Of a stretch of DNA of 64,000 nucleotides, positions 7,780-14,917 are shown in pieces (the first letter of the stretch is position 1; each line of letters begins with the position of its first letter). Source of the DNA: Alphaproteobacteria bacterium UBA1301 (lineage in GTDB: Bacteria > Pseudomonadota > Alphaproteobacteria > Micropepsales > Micropepsaceae); contig DBUB01000010.1 in the NCBI GenBank assembly GCA_002307725.1, positions 186,001 to 250,000 on the forward strand, in the 5' to 3' direction. Both the position numbers and the translations under genes were made by a program. The notes below the pieces were generated by a model, which was not told where the DNA came from, made no database searches, and was given only the letters and a program-made list of their open reading frames with translations.

Positions 7780-8277
7780 CTAGCGCTCATCCTCTTTGAT
7801 ATCAGCGTCGATAATGCCGCTGACATCGTCTTCGTCTTCTTCGACCTCTTCGAGGAGGTTGTCGTCGTCGTCGTCCTCTTCGACCTCTTCGTCCTCGATA
7901 TCCTCAAGGGCGGCGTCTTCGCCTTCGACCACGCTCATACCGGCGCCGGGTGCTTCGGGCTCCTCGGCGACTTCTTCCTCTTCCTCGGCATCGTCGCCGT
8001 CATCGCCGGCCTGGAGCGCGGGCTCACCTTTGATAGGCTCGACAATCGCTTCTTCGGTCTCGACGACCTCTTCCTCGGCCTCCTCGTCTTCGGACTCAGC
8101 GGCCGGCGTTTGGGCGGCCGCGGGTTCCGGCTGACGGGGACGGCGCTGCTTATAAAGTGCTTCAGGCTCGAACGAGAAAGAGCATTTTGGGCATTCGATA
8201 GGCCGCTTGCTCAGATCGTAGAACCGCGCCCCGCAACTCGGGCATACGCGCTTCGTACCAAGATCAGCTTTGACCAA
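7780..8277 (-). CDS. TIGR02300 family protein (FYDLN-acid domain)
   Basis: About 165 residues. The N-terminus has a zinc-ribbon-like domain with [19 protein letters not shown] and [13 protein letters not shown] (two CxxC pairs and the FYDL motif). The rest is an extremely acidic Glu/Asp tail. This is the FYDLN-acid family, conserved in alphaproteobacteria next to tRNA-Ala and aroA; function unknown. No ATG is available near the domain; the TTG at 8277 has an AGGA upstream and gives the usual family start. The acidic repetitive tail should not be over-read for homology. Confidence 0.85.
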   Translation of the reverse strand: MVKADLGTKRVCPSCGARFYDLSKRPIECPKCSFSFEPEALYKQRRPRQPEPAAAQTPAAESEDEEAEEEVVETEEAIVEPIKGEPALQAGDDGDDAEEEEEVAEEPEAPGAGMSVVEGEDAALEDIEDEEVEEDDDDDNLLEEVEEDEDDVSGIIDADIKEDER

Positions 8278-8410
8278 TTCCGGTGTCCTGTTCGTTTTCC
8301 GAAGGGCGGGTCGTTTGCCACGGTTGCAGGAGCCTGTAAAGGGCTTGGCGAAAGGAAATGCGCTGCCCTCCCGGCGCAACCGTCGCAGGGGGGTGAATAA
8401 GTCAAAACCC

Positions 8411-8448
8411 TTGACGGGACCAGCGGTTGGGCTAGGCAATTTACCTAG
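8411..8448 (+). promoter_or_regulatory. Candidate aroA promoter with short inverted repeat
   Basis: TTGACG at 8411-8416 resembles a -35 box; about 16 nt later TAGGCA is a poor -10. The overlapping CTAGG-caattta-CCTAG (8432-8448) is an inverted repeat that could bind a regulator. Weak evidence. Confidence 0.3.
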
Positions 8449-8467
8449 CACCCGGAGGATCTGCCAG

Positions 8468-9808
8468 ATGTCCAGCCTCGCACGCCCCTTGAAGGGCTGC
8501 CGCTCCCCGGCTTTACGGGGCTCGGCCACAGTTCCAGGCGACAAATCGATCTCCCACCGCGCCCTGATTCTGGGTGGGCTTGCCCTCGGAGAAACCCGGA
8601 TTACCGGGCTTTTGGAAGCCGAGGACGTGTTGAACACCGCCGAATCGGTGCGCGCCTTCGGGGCTCAGGTGGTGCGCCAGGGACCGGGCGCCTGGAAGGT
8701 CAGCGGCACCGGCGTCGGTGGCTGGCGCCGCCCGGAGGACGTGCTCGATTTCGGCAATTCCGGCACCGGCTCGCGTCTGGTGATGGGGGCGATGGCCACC
8801 ACGCCGGTTACGGCGGTGTTTACGGGCGATTCCAGCCTGCGCCAACGGCCGATGGGCCGGGTGCTGGAGCCGCTCAAGCTTTACGGCGCCGAGTATGACG
8901 CTCGCCCAGGCGGATTGATGCCCGTCACCCTGACCGGCGCTGGTGCGGCGATGCCGGCCGATTATTTGGTGCCGATGGCTTCGGCGCAGGTGAAGTCGGC
9001 AATGTTGCTGGCGGCCCTCAATGCCCCCGGCCGCTCGCGGATTTCCCAAAAGACACTGACCCGCGATCACACCGAGAAAATGCTAGCGGCCTTCGGAGCG
9101 GCCATCACCGTCGAGCCGCTCGCCGATGGCGGCGAAGCGATCACCATCACCGGCGAAGCGGAGCTGAAGGGCATCAGCGTGGCGGTGCCGCGCGATCCGT
9201 CGTCGGCGGCGTTCCCGCTGGTGGCGGCGCTGATCGTTCCGGATTCGGAAATCCTGCTGAACGATGTGCTGCTCAATCCGCGCCGCACCGGATTGTTCGA
9301 GACCTTGCGCGAAATGGGCGCCAGTCTCGACATCGTCAATGTGCGCGACAGCGGTGGTGAACAAATCGGCGATGTAAAAATCCGCGCCTCCGCGCTGAGG
9401 GGCGTCGAAGTCCCGCCCGAGCGCGTCCCCGATATGATCGACGAATTCCCCATCCTCGCGGTTGCCGCGGCCTTCGCCGAAGGCAGTACGATCATGCGCG
9501 GCCTGGAAGAGTTGCGCGTCAAGGAAAGCGACCGTCTCGCCGCCATCGTCGCGGGTCTCCGTGCCAATGGCGTCGGCGTCGAAGAACTCGACGACGGCAT
9601 GGTGGTGCAAGGCTGCGGCCAGGGCGGCGTTCCCGGCGCCGGTACGGTCGCCACCGCTCTCGACCACCGCATCGCGATGTCGTTTCTGGTCATGGGCTTA
9701 GCTGCCCGCGCCGCGGTCACGGTTGACGACAGCACCATGATCGCGACAAGCTTCCCGGAGTTTGAAAGTCTGATGAGCGGTCTGGGGGCGGTGTTCGAAC
9801 CCGCTTAA
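8468..9808 (+). CDS. aroA: 3-phosphoshikimate 1-carboxyvinyltransferase (EPSP synthase)
   Basis: A 446-residue enzyme of the shikimate pathway joining PEP to shikimate-3-phosphate. Motifs include [65 protein letters not shown] and [15 protein letters not shown], SAQxK and RDHTE follow the class II (CP4-like) pattern, but the residue equivalent to CP4 Ala100 is Gly in GNSGTGSR. The ATG at 8468 has GGAGGA upstream. The stop overlaps the convergent gene's stop by 4 nt. In related genomes cmk follows directly; here 4.3 kb of accessory DNA intervenes. Confidence 0.97.
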   Translation: MSSLARPLKGCRSPALRGSATVPGDKSISHRALILGGLALGETRITGLLEAEDVLNTAESVRAFGAQVVRQGPGAWKVSGTGVGGWRRPEDVLDFGNSGTGSRLVMGAMATTPVTAVFTGDSSLRQRPMGRVLEPLKLYGAEYDARPGGLMPVTLTGAGAAMPADYLVPMASAQVKSAMLLAALNAPGRSRISQKTLTRDHTEKMLAAFGAAITVEPLADGGEAITITGEAELKGISVAVPRDPSSAAFPLVAALIVPDSEILLNDVLLNPRRTGLFETLREMGASLDIVNVRDSGGEQIGDVKIRASALRGVEVPPERVPDMIDEFPILAVAAAFAEGSTIMRGLEELRVKESDRLAAIVAGLRANGVGVEELDDGMVVQGCGQGGVPGAGTVATALDHRIAMSFLVMGLAARAAVTVDDSTMIATSFPEFESLMSGLGAVFEPA

Positions 9809-10050
9809 TCCCGGTTCTTTGGCGGTAGCTTATTGGCGTGTGCCGATCTCATTGCGTCAGCAAGAGCGGGGTCCGATTCCACCAGTACCCGGCTGTATTG
9901 CCGCAAAGTGAGCCCGCTCTGCTGCAGTGCCTCGACAAATGAAACGCCTGCTTCGGTGGCGGCCTGCAGGTCGGCGAACCGCTGCTCCGGCACAGGTTCG
10001 TTGGCAGGCAGCGTCGTCGCGGATTTCTTTTTCCAGTCGAAGAATTTCAT
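9805..10050 (-). CDS. Uncharacterised 81-residue protein
   Basis: Starts [20 protein letters not shown], then a predicted helical region ([40 protein letters not shown]). No signal peptide and no family I recognise. Its ATG overlaps the stop of the upstream membrane-protein gene (ATGA, 10047-10050), so the two form a translationally coupled pair. Its own stop overlaps the aroA stop on the other strand. The two genes and the AT-richer DNA around them interrupt the normally tight aroA-cmk block, which suggests acquisition. Function unknown. Confidence 0.7.
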   Translation of the reverse strand: MKFFDWKKKSATTLPANEPVPEQRFADLQAATEAGVSFVEALQQSGLTLRQYSRVLVESDPALADAMRSAHANKLPPKNRD

Positions 10051-11183
10051 TGTCCACCCTCCTGCTTCAGCTCCCACCGCCGGATGTCTCCGTGTTCGGC
10101 GGGATTGTAGAAAAAGGCGTCGTTGCGCGTTTGCAGCACGATCAGCCGGTTTGGGTCGTCGAGAATCGCCGCCATCGCTTGGTCGATATTGGGCAACGCC
10201 AATTCGTGCACACTGGGGCCAGCTTTCTCCAGATAGCGCATAGCGACCGCGGGAACCTCCATCAAATCGCGAAACGAACACAACATGTCGTCTTTGTCGG
10301 GCAGGCTTGCATACAGGGTGGTCAGGAATGCAGCGCCGACGTTGACTGTATATCCGATCACGATTCTACCGTCATGGAGCGTTATTGGGGTGGTGAGGGC
10401 GAAGTAGGGCGAGAACAGCACCATGCCCGATAATTCGATGCACGTGAATTGGTCGGGTAGGAACAGATAGGCTCGCGTCAGGTCACGGCTGGTGGTCTGC
10501 GAGTGAAGCCAAATAAGCCTCTCCACCATCGAGGGTATCGTCGAAGTAGAGTAAATGTACGCCGTTGAGTCGGGAAGAGTCCTCTTCAGATGGACGAGTG
10601 GTGACGTGCTTTCGATTCGCTTTCGACGCTCTTTGAGGAACATGGCGCTGTGCATTCGTAACGAAAGGTTCGTGTACTGCGTTCCGATGACTGTTAGCGA
10701 GTTACCTATACGGGCGAGGTTGTCGGCTATCGGTTCTGCCAACTCCTGTTCAATGACTGATAACTTCTCGACTGTTGATTGGTGGGGGGCGGTTTGTGAT
10801 ACCTTTCTGAACGCAGCTTCGACGTCTTCCTTCATTAAAGTTGCGGCGTCGGCCACCACTTCGATGGTCGCTATAATTCTGCTTTGGGCTTCGACGACAG
10901 GCGAACTCACCTTATCAACGAAATCGAGGATCGAAAAATCGTCTTTCGACTTGTTGAACTGGGCGATCTGATAGGAAATCCAGGCGCCGATTAAGGCTGC
11001 CAACAGCGTCAACGGAATCCCGACGATGAAGTTGAGATACTGACCGGCGCTGCTTTGGGCGTCCAGATCATTGTGATTGGCTTGGATGTAGATTGCTGCC
11101 ATGAGGTTGAGAAACAGACAGATCAAAATTAAGAGGGTGATCAACCCGCTCCCATACAACACATGTTTCTTCGACCAACGCAT
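10047..11183 (-). CDS. Uncharacterised membrane protein with two N-terminal spans
   Basis: A 378-residue protein. Membrane segments are near residues 11-34 (SGLITLLILICLFLNLMAAI) and 47-71 (YLNFIVGIPLTLLAALIGAW). A predicted coiled-coil or long helical region follows (about 80-190), then a mixed domain of about 180 residues (LYASLPDKDDMLCSFRDLME). I recognise no catalytic motif. Base composition is more AT-rich than neighbouring core genes. It is co-translated with the 81-residue downstream gene. Could be a membrane sensor or scaffold; no function is assigned. Confidence 0.75.
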   Translation of the reverse strand: MRWSKKHVLYGSGLITLLILICLFLNLMAAIYIQANHNDLDAQSSAGQYLNFIVGIPLTLLAALIGAWISYQIAQFNKSKDDFSILDFVDKVSSPVVEAQSRIIATIEVVADAATLMKEDVEAAFRKVSQTAPHQSTVEKLSVIEQELAEPIADNLARIGNSLTVIGTQYTNLSLRMHSAMFLKERRKRIESTSPLVHLKRTLPDSTAYIYSTSTIPSMVERLIWLHSQTTSRDLTRAYLFLPDQFTCIELSGMVLFSPYFALTTPITLHDGRIVIGYTVNVGAAFLTTLYASLPDKDDMLCSFRDLMEVPAVAMRYLEKAGPSVHELALPNIDQAMAAILDDPNRLIVLQTRNDAFFYNPAEHGDIRRWELKQEGGQ

Positions 11184-11223
11184 GTTTTACCCTCTCGCTG
11201 TGCCGTCTCCCCGTGAAGAACCT

Positions 11224-11235
11224 AGAACCGGTTCT
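11224..11235. promoter_or_regulatory. 12-bp perfect palindrome in a divergent intergenic region
   Basis: AGAACCGGTTCT lies between the membrane-protein gene (start 11183, minus) and the UPF0114 gene (start 11411, plus). Placement suits an operator, but no regulator is encoded beside it. Confidence 0.3.
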
Positions 11236-11410
11236 TGAGCCCAACAATGTGAAGGATGCGCGCTGTGCTGCCGTAAGCAAAATCGCGTCTAAGTACGATT
11301 GTAGTCTATGCGCTAAGGTCTTGTTGCATCGGTTACGCATGTTGCGACGCCTGTTGACCTTGTCGGGGAAGATGCGACAATCTCTACTGCGGAGAAACTG
11401 GGAGAATTCA

Positions 11411-11971
11411 ATGCGGGAACGGCGCGGGCTCGAGAATTTGCTCGAGAGCTTTCTGTTCGGGGCGCGCTGGCTGGTGGCGCCGTTCTATGTCGGCTTGGTG
11501 CTGGCGCTGGTGATTTTGCTCGGCAGTTTCGGCTTCGAGCTTTACCAGGGCGTCGTTGTCCACTTCTCGCTCGATCCCGAGACCGTCATTCTGTTGGTGT
11601 TGTCGCTGATCGATCTGTCGCTGGCGGCGAACCTGATCATCATCGTGGTGTTTTCCGGCTACGAGAATTTCGTTTCCAAGATCGACACCCACGACAATAC
11701 CGACCGCCCGTCGTGGATGGGCACGCTGGATTTCTCCGGCCTCAAGATGAAGTTGATCGGCTCCATCGTCGCGATCTCGGTGATCTCGCTCTTGCGCGCC
11801 TTCATGGAACTGGCCAAGAGCGGCGGCGAACTCGACTCGCCGAAGCTGACGTGGCTGATCGCCTTGCACCTGACGTTCCTGGCCTCCGGCGTCTTCTTCG
11901 CGCTGATGGACTGGATCGGCTCCAAAACCGAAGAGAACAACAAAAAACACCACCTCAAACCGGAGGTGTAA
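11411..11971 (+). CDS. UPF0114 (YqhA) family membrane protein
   Basis: A 186-residue protein with about four membrane spans (LVAPFYVGLVLALVILLGSF, ETVILLVLSLIDLSLAANLI, LIGSIVAISVISLLRAFMEL, LTWLIALHLTFLASGVFFAL). The LESFLFGARWLVAPFYVGL start and SGYENFVSKID followed by RPSWMGTLDFSGLKMKL are hallmarks of UPF0114/TIGR00645, an inner-membrane family of unknown role. The ATG at 11411 has GGGAGA upstream; the frame is open further 5' without homology. The gene ends 7 bp before the convergent PIN toxin gene. Confidence 0.88.
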   Translation: MRERRGLENLLESFLFGARWLVAPFYVGLVLALVILLGSFGFELYQGVVVHFSLDPETVILLVLSLIDLSLAANLIIIVVFSGYENFVSKIDTHDNTDRPSWMGTLDFSGLKMKLIGSIVAISVISLLRAFMELAKSGGELDSPKLTWLIALHLTFLASGVFFALMDWIGSKTEENNKKHHLKPEV

Positions 11972-11977
11972 GGGGAC

Positions 11978-12403
11978 TTATTCTTCGGTATACCCCAGCA
12001 CCGGCACGCCGAGCTTGGTGGCGGCGCGAACGAGCGCGCTGTCGAGGGTCGCCAGCGGCAATCCCGCCCGCAGCGCCAGTTCTAGATACCCGGCATCGTA
12101 GATCGTCAGCTTGTGGGCAAAGGCGAGGTCGTACGCCGTGCCCCAGGCGCGCGTGGCGGTCTGATCGTCCAACGCAATAGGAGCGCTACTGTAAAACGCG
12201 ATGGCGCTGGTACGGTCGGCAGCTGTCAATTGTCCGCGCCGCTCGTAGATCAGCAGTACATTGGCGACTTCAATCGGCCACAGCGCCGTCGTGAGCGCCC
12301 CTTCATCGGCCATACGATGCATCAAGGCATCCGTTCGCGGCGTCTGCTGTCGCGGCAGGTACCACGCAAGTGCGACGGAGCTGTCGAGGACGAATGCCGA
12401 CAT
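11978..12403 (-). CDS. PIN-domain ribonuclease toxin (VapC family)
   Basis: A 141-residue PIN domain: N-terminal FVLDSSVALAWYLP (first Asp), WPIEVANVL (conserved Glu), IYDAGYLELALR (Asp) and PLATLDSALVRAA (last Asp). VapC toxins cleave RNA, usually initiator tRNA or rRNA, when the antitoxin is degraded. It starts one base inside the antitoxin stop (TGATG), the usual antitoxin-toxin order. It lies in the accessory region between aroA and cmk. Confidence 0.9.
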   Translation of the reverse strand: MSAFVLDSSVALAWYLPRQQTPRTDALMHRMADEGALTTALWPIEVANVLLIYERRGQLTAADRTSAIAFYSSAPIALDDQTATRAWGTAYDLAFAHKLTIYDAGYLELALRAGLPLATLDSALVRAATKLGVPVLGYTEE

Positions 12404-12654
12404 CAGCGCCGGCCTTCATCCCGCATCTGCTTGATCTCTTCCCAGGTCAGGGGCGGGCCCTTTAGCTTGGCCCTCAGCTCCAAAAGCCCTTGCACAGCCG
12501 CGCGCGCCTTGGCGCGGTCGAAACCGGGATTGGTCGGCACCAACTTAGCCACCGCCTTGCCGCGACGGGTAATGGTGATCTCCTCGCCCTTTTCGACCCG
12601 GTCCACCAGGGCGCTAAACTTGTTCTTAGCCTCGAAAAGCCCGATTTCCGACAT
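12403..12654 (-). CDS. Type II antitoxin, Phd/YefM family
   Basis: An 83-residue protein beginning MSEIGLFEAKNKFSALVDRV, then GEEITITRRGKAVAKLVP: the Phd/YefM DNA-binding fold. The C-terminal part (LKGPPLTWEEIKQMRDEGRR) should wrap the toxin. ATG 12654 has GGAG at good spacing; an upstream start at 12666 is possible. It precedes and overlaps the PIN toxin gene. Two palindromes directly upstream are candidate autoregulatory operators. Confidence 0.88.
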   Translation of the reverse strand: MSEIGLFEAKNKFSALVDRVEKGEEITITRRGKAVAKLVPTNPGFDRAKARAAVQGLLELRAKLKGPPLTWEEIKQMRDEGRR

Positions 12655-12665
12655 GGCACGCTCCA

Positions 12666-12689
12666 ATCATCTAGATGATAAGCTAGCTT
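12666..12689 (-). promoter_or_regulatory. Adjacent palindromes, likely toxin-antitoxin operator
   Basis: ATCATCTAGATGAT (12666-12679) and AAGCTAGCTT (12680-12689) are both perfect palindromes lying 12 to 35 bp upstream of the antitoxin ATG. On the minus strand TATCAT (12680-12675) can serve as a -10 element inside them, as expected for autorepression by the complex. Confidence 0.5.
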
Positions 12690-12781
12690 GTAAGGCTCCT
12701 GAATACAATGCCTCCAGGCGGACTTTCGTTCAGGTTGTAATTGCCAACTGCGGTACTTACATACGGTAACAGAAACAATTT

Positions 12782-12823
12782 CCTCTTCGGGGGTGTGGGT
12801 GGGTTCGAATCCCACAGCTGCGC
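12782..12823 (+). tRNA. Fragment: 3' part of a class II tRNA (variable arm and T arm), not functional
   Basis: CCTC-TTCG-GGGG folds as a long variable arm, followed by the T arm GTGGG-TTCGAAT-CCCAC (12799-12815) and acceptor-like GCTGCGC. No D arm, anticodon arm or 5' acceptor strand is visible upstream. It looks like the 3' end of a leucine- or serine-type tRNA, as left at an attachment site by elements that integrate into tRNA genes. Confidence 0.45.
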
Positions 12824-12885
12824 TAGTTCTTGTTGTCCTGCTTTCGGTCGTTCGTTTTCTCGAACAATCTGCAAGGGAGGTCACC

Positions 12886-13035
12886 ATGAACAAAAAGCCT
12901 AGGAAGTCCAAAGCCTGCGTAGCCAAGCGTCAAAAGTCTGCTCTAGCGATAATCGGCGCCAAATTTTTCAAAACTATTTGGACAACGGGAACTAGTGTAG
13001 CTGCGGCGATGGTTATCTCCACCTCCACCCATTGA
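12886..13035 (+). CDS. Small basic protein, 49 residues, unknown
   Basis: MNKKPRKSKACVAKRQKSAL, followed by a mildly hydrophobic half (TTGTSVAAAMVIS). It has an excellent ribosome binding site (AAGGGAGGT, 12872-12880, 5-nt spacing), and its stop codon lies at the foot of a strong terminator, so it looks like a complete small transcription unit. No family recognised. A basic N-terminus with a hydrophobic C-terminus could bind membranes or nucleic acid. It lies beside a tRNA fragment and a cmk remnant. Confidence 0.55.
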   Translation: MNKKPRKSKACVAKRQKSALAIIGAKFFKTIWTTGTSVAAAMVISTSTH

Positions 13036-13067
13036 GCGAGGCGCCGAGCGCCTCGCTCATTTCATTT
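13034..13067 (+). terminator. Rho-independent terminator after the 49-residue gene
   Basis: Perfect 11-bp arms GAGCGAGGCGC and GCGCCTCGCTC around a CGA loop, followed by ATTTCATTT. The stop codon of the small gene overlaps the left arm. Confidence 0.75.
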
Positions 13068-13076
13068 GGAATCCTC

Positions 13077-13139
13077 ACGTCCATCGTTATTGCCGTTGAC
13101 GGCACTGCAGCATCGGGCAAGGGCACGCTTGGCCGGTGA
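13077..13139 (+). pseudogene. cmk: Decayed 5' end of a second cytidylate kinase gene
   Basis: Read from 13077, codons give (ACG)-SIVIAVDGTAASGKGTL and then a stop at 13137. Residues 2-18 of intact cmk are identical, yet 8 of these 17 codons differ from intact cmk, all synonymously. The start codon is ACG instead of ATG. This is a genuine cmk start including its P-loop, diverged under selection before it was truncated, so it is not a recent tandem copy. It marks one edge of the AbiEii cassette that ends against intact cmk. Confidence 0.8.
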
Positions 13140-13164
13140 TAGCTGGTCGGCCTATAACTCCCGC

Positions 13165-13815
13165 ATGTCCGCCATCTTCACGCCACGTCTCGACATTCTG
13201 CCCCCGGCGCAGCGGCGCTTGTGGGACGAGCTTGGTGAAATACCACCGCCGTTCGTTCTCTATGGCGGCACTGCCATCGCGCTTCAGCTTGGTCATCGCG
13301 CGTCCGAGGATTTCGACTTTTTTTCCGACCGGCCGCTCGATCCCGATGCGCTGCTGCCGGCGTTTGCATTCCTGCAGGGTGCCACGGTCACCCAGCGCGA
13401 TCCGGACACGTTGAGCTGTATCGTCGAGCGTGGCGGGCCGGTAAAAGTGTCGTTCTTCGGCGTGCCGCGGTTGACGCGGTTGGTTCCGCCGCTCGTTGCT
13501 CCAAATGGTGTACGCGTGGCATCGCTTGGCGATCTGGCAGGGACCAAGGCGCGAGTGGTGCAAGTGCGGGCCGAGGCCAAGGACTACATCGACATCGATG
13601 CGCTGATCGCGCACGGCATACCGCTGCCACAGGCGCTCTCGTGCGCCCGGGCGATGTATGGCGATGACTTCAATCCGCAAATCACCCTCAAGGCGCTGTG
13701 CTTCTTCGGCGACGGCTCTTTGCAAGCTCTCCCGCCCGCGGTAAGAACCCGTCTGGTAGCGGCGGTGGCGGGAGTCGATCTCGACCGGTTGCCGCCCGTC
13801 GAAAGCAAACCATGA
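13165..13815 (+). CDS. Nucleotidyltransferase AbiEii/AbiGii toxin-family protein
   Basis: A 216-residue DNA polymerase beta-superfamily nucleotidyltransferase. FVLYGGTAIALQLGHRASED then FDFFSD supplies the GG motif and the paired acidic residues (about Asp49, Asp51); VASLGDLAGTKARVVQVRAE and KDYIDIDALIAHGI complete the domain. AbiEii proteins are toxins of type IV-like abortive infection systems that transfer nucleotides to RNA. It is followed by a coupled 96-residue gene (ATGA overlap). The ATG at 13165 lies just after the cmk remnant. Not the classic AbiEi-AbiEii pair. Confidence 0.82.
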   Translation: MSAIFTPRLDILPPAQRRLWDELGEIPPPFVLYGGTAIALQLGHRASEDFDFFSDRPLDPDALLPAFAFLQGATVTQRDPDTLSCIVERGGPVKVSFFGVPRLTRLVPPLVAPNGVRVASLGDLAGTKARVVQVRAEAKDYIDIDALIAHGIPLPQALSCARAMYGDDFNPQITLKALCFFGDGSLQALPPAVRTRLVAAVAGVDLDRLPPVESKP

Positions 13816-14102
13816 ACCCGATTCCGCTCAATGACGAGACGGCGGCGCTGGCGAAAAGGCTGGTGTGGTTCGAATCGCCCGAAGAATCGCTCGCCGATCC
13901 GGTGCGGTTTCTGGCCTATGCCTTCGCGCGGGCGACGCACGACGACATGAACCTGTTGCGCCGTTACCTGAGTGCCCCCGATTTCCGCGAGGCCCTTCTA
14001 AAAGCGCCGCCGGGTATCATCGACGCGCGCTCCTGGTGCTATTGGCATGTCCGCTTGGGGCAGTATCCCGCGCCGCCCATGCCCGTGCGCAAGTTCGGAT
14101 AA
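13812..14102 (+). CDS. Small partner protein of the AbiEii-like gene
   Basis: A 96-residue protein, mostly helical by composition (ETAALAKRLVWFESPEESLA, FLAYAFARATHDDMNLLRRY), ending ARSWCYWHVRLGQYPAPPMP. Its ATG overlaps the toxin-like gene's stop codon. Small genes of this look accompany AbiEii-type nucleotidyltransferases in other proteobacteria, so an antitoxin role is plausible, but I see no AbiEi winged-helix domain. It ends 6 bp before intact cmk. Function inferred from position only. Confidence 0.65.
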   Translation: MNPIPLNDETAALAKRLVWFESPEESLADPVRFLAYAFARATHDDMNLLRRYLSAPDFREALLKAPPGIIDARSWCYWHVRLGQYPAPPMPVRKFG

Positions 14103-14108
14103 GCACCC

Positions 14109-14780
14109 ATGAGCATCGTCATCGCTGTTGACGGCACTGCAGCTTCGGGGAAAGGCACGCTGGCCAAGAAGCTGGCGGCGCATTTCGGGTTTCATTATCT
14201 CGACTCCGGCGCGCTTTACCGGCTCGTTGGCGTTGGCGTCGTGGAGGCCCATGGCAATCCCAACATCGAGGCCGATGCGCTCGCCGCTGCCCGCCGCATC
14301 GATCACACCCGCGCCGACGATCCCGTCCTCCGTACCGCCGCGGCTGGTACTTTGGCGTCCATCGTTTCCGCCCATCCGGCCGTCCGCACCGCGCTGCTCG
14401 ACTTCCAGCGCACCTTCGCGCGGCTACCCCCGGGGGTGGTGATCGACGGCCGTGATATCGGTACCGTGGTCTGTCCGCAGGCCACCGCGAAGCTGTTTGT
14501 GGAAGCCAGCGCCGAAGTCCGCGCCCACCGCCGGTTCTTGGAACTGGCCGCCAAAGCCGTCGCCGAGAACAGCGATCCCCCTGACGAAGCTCGCCTTTTG
14601 GCCGAAATCGTCGCTCGGGACACGCGCGATCGTTCGCGGGCCGTGGCGCCTTTGAAGCCGGCCGAAGACGCCCTGTTGCTCGACACCTCCAACTTGGATA
14701 TAGACGGCGCGTTCGCGGCAGCCCTCGCCCTGGTCTCTCCCAGAGTCGAGAACGTGCTGAACTCGCTTGCCAAGGGGTAA
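14109..14780 (+). CDS. cmk: Cytidylate kinase
   Basis: A 223-residue CMP/dCMP kinase. P-loop VDGTAASGKGTLAKKLA (residues 7-23), DSGALYR substrate motif, VVIDGRDIGTVV core and the late RDTRDRSRAVAPLKPAEDAL lid region. It phosphorylates CMP for nucleic acid synthesis in the cytoplasm. It stands before rpsA as in most proteobacteria. The upstream boundary is unusual: the 96-residue accessory gene ends only 6 bp away, and a diverged copy of the first 18 codons lies 1 kb upstream. Intact cmk may therefore have a replacement 5' end. Confidence 0.96.
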   Translation: MSIVIAVDGTAASGKGTLAKKLAAHFGFHYLDSGALYRLVGVGVVEAHGNPNIEADALAAARRIDHTRADDPVLRTAAAGTLASIVSAHPAVRTALLDFQRTFARLPPGVVIDGRDIGTVVCPQATAKLFVEASAEVRAHRRFLELAAKAVAENSDPPDEARLLAEIVARDTRDRSRAVAPLKPAEDALLLDTSNLDIDGAFAAALALVSPRVENVLNSLAKG

Positions 14781-14917
14781 AGGAGACCCGGCGGGCGTTG
14801 TCGTCAGCCTCCCGAACTTTTCTGAAAACCAACCGCTATGCGGGCGAATGCGCGCGCATGGAAGTCCGTCCGGAGCAATCCGGCCGGCACACAAGTTTGA
14901 ACCAATCAAGAGGAACT

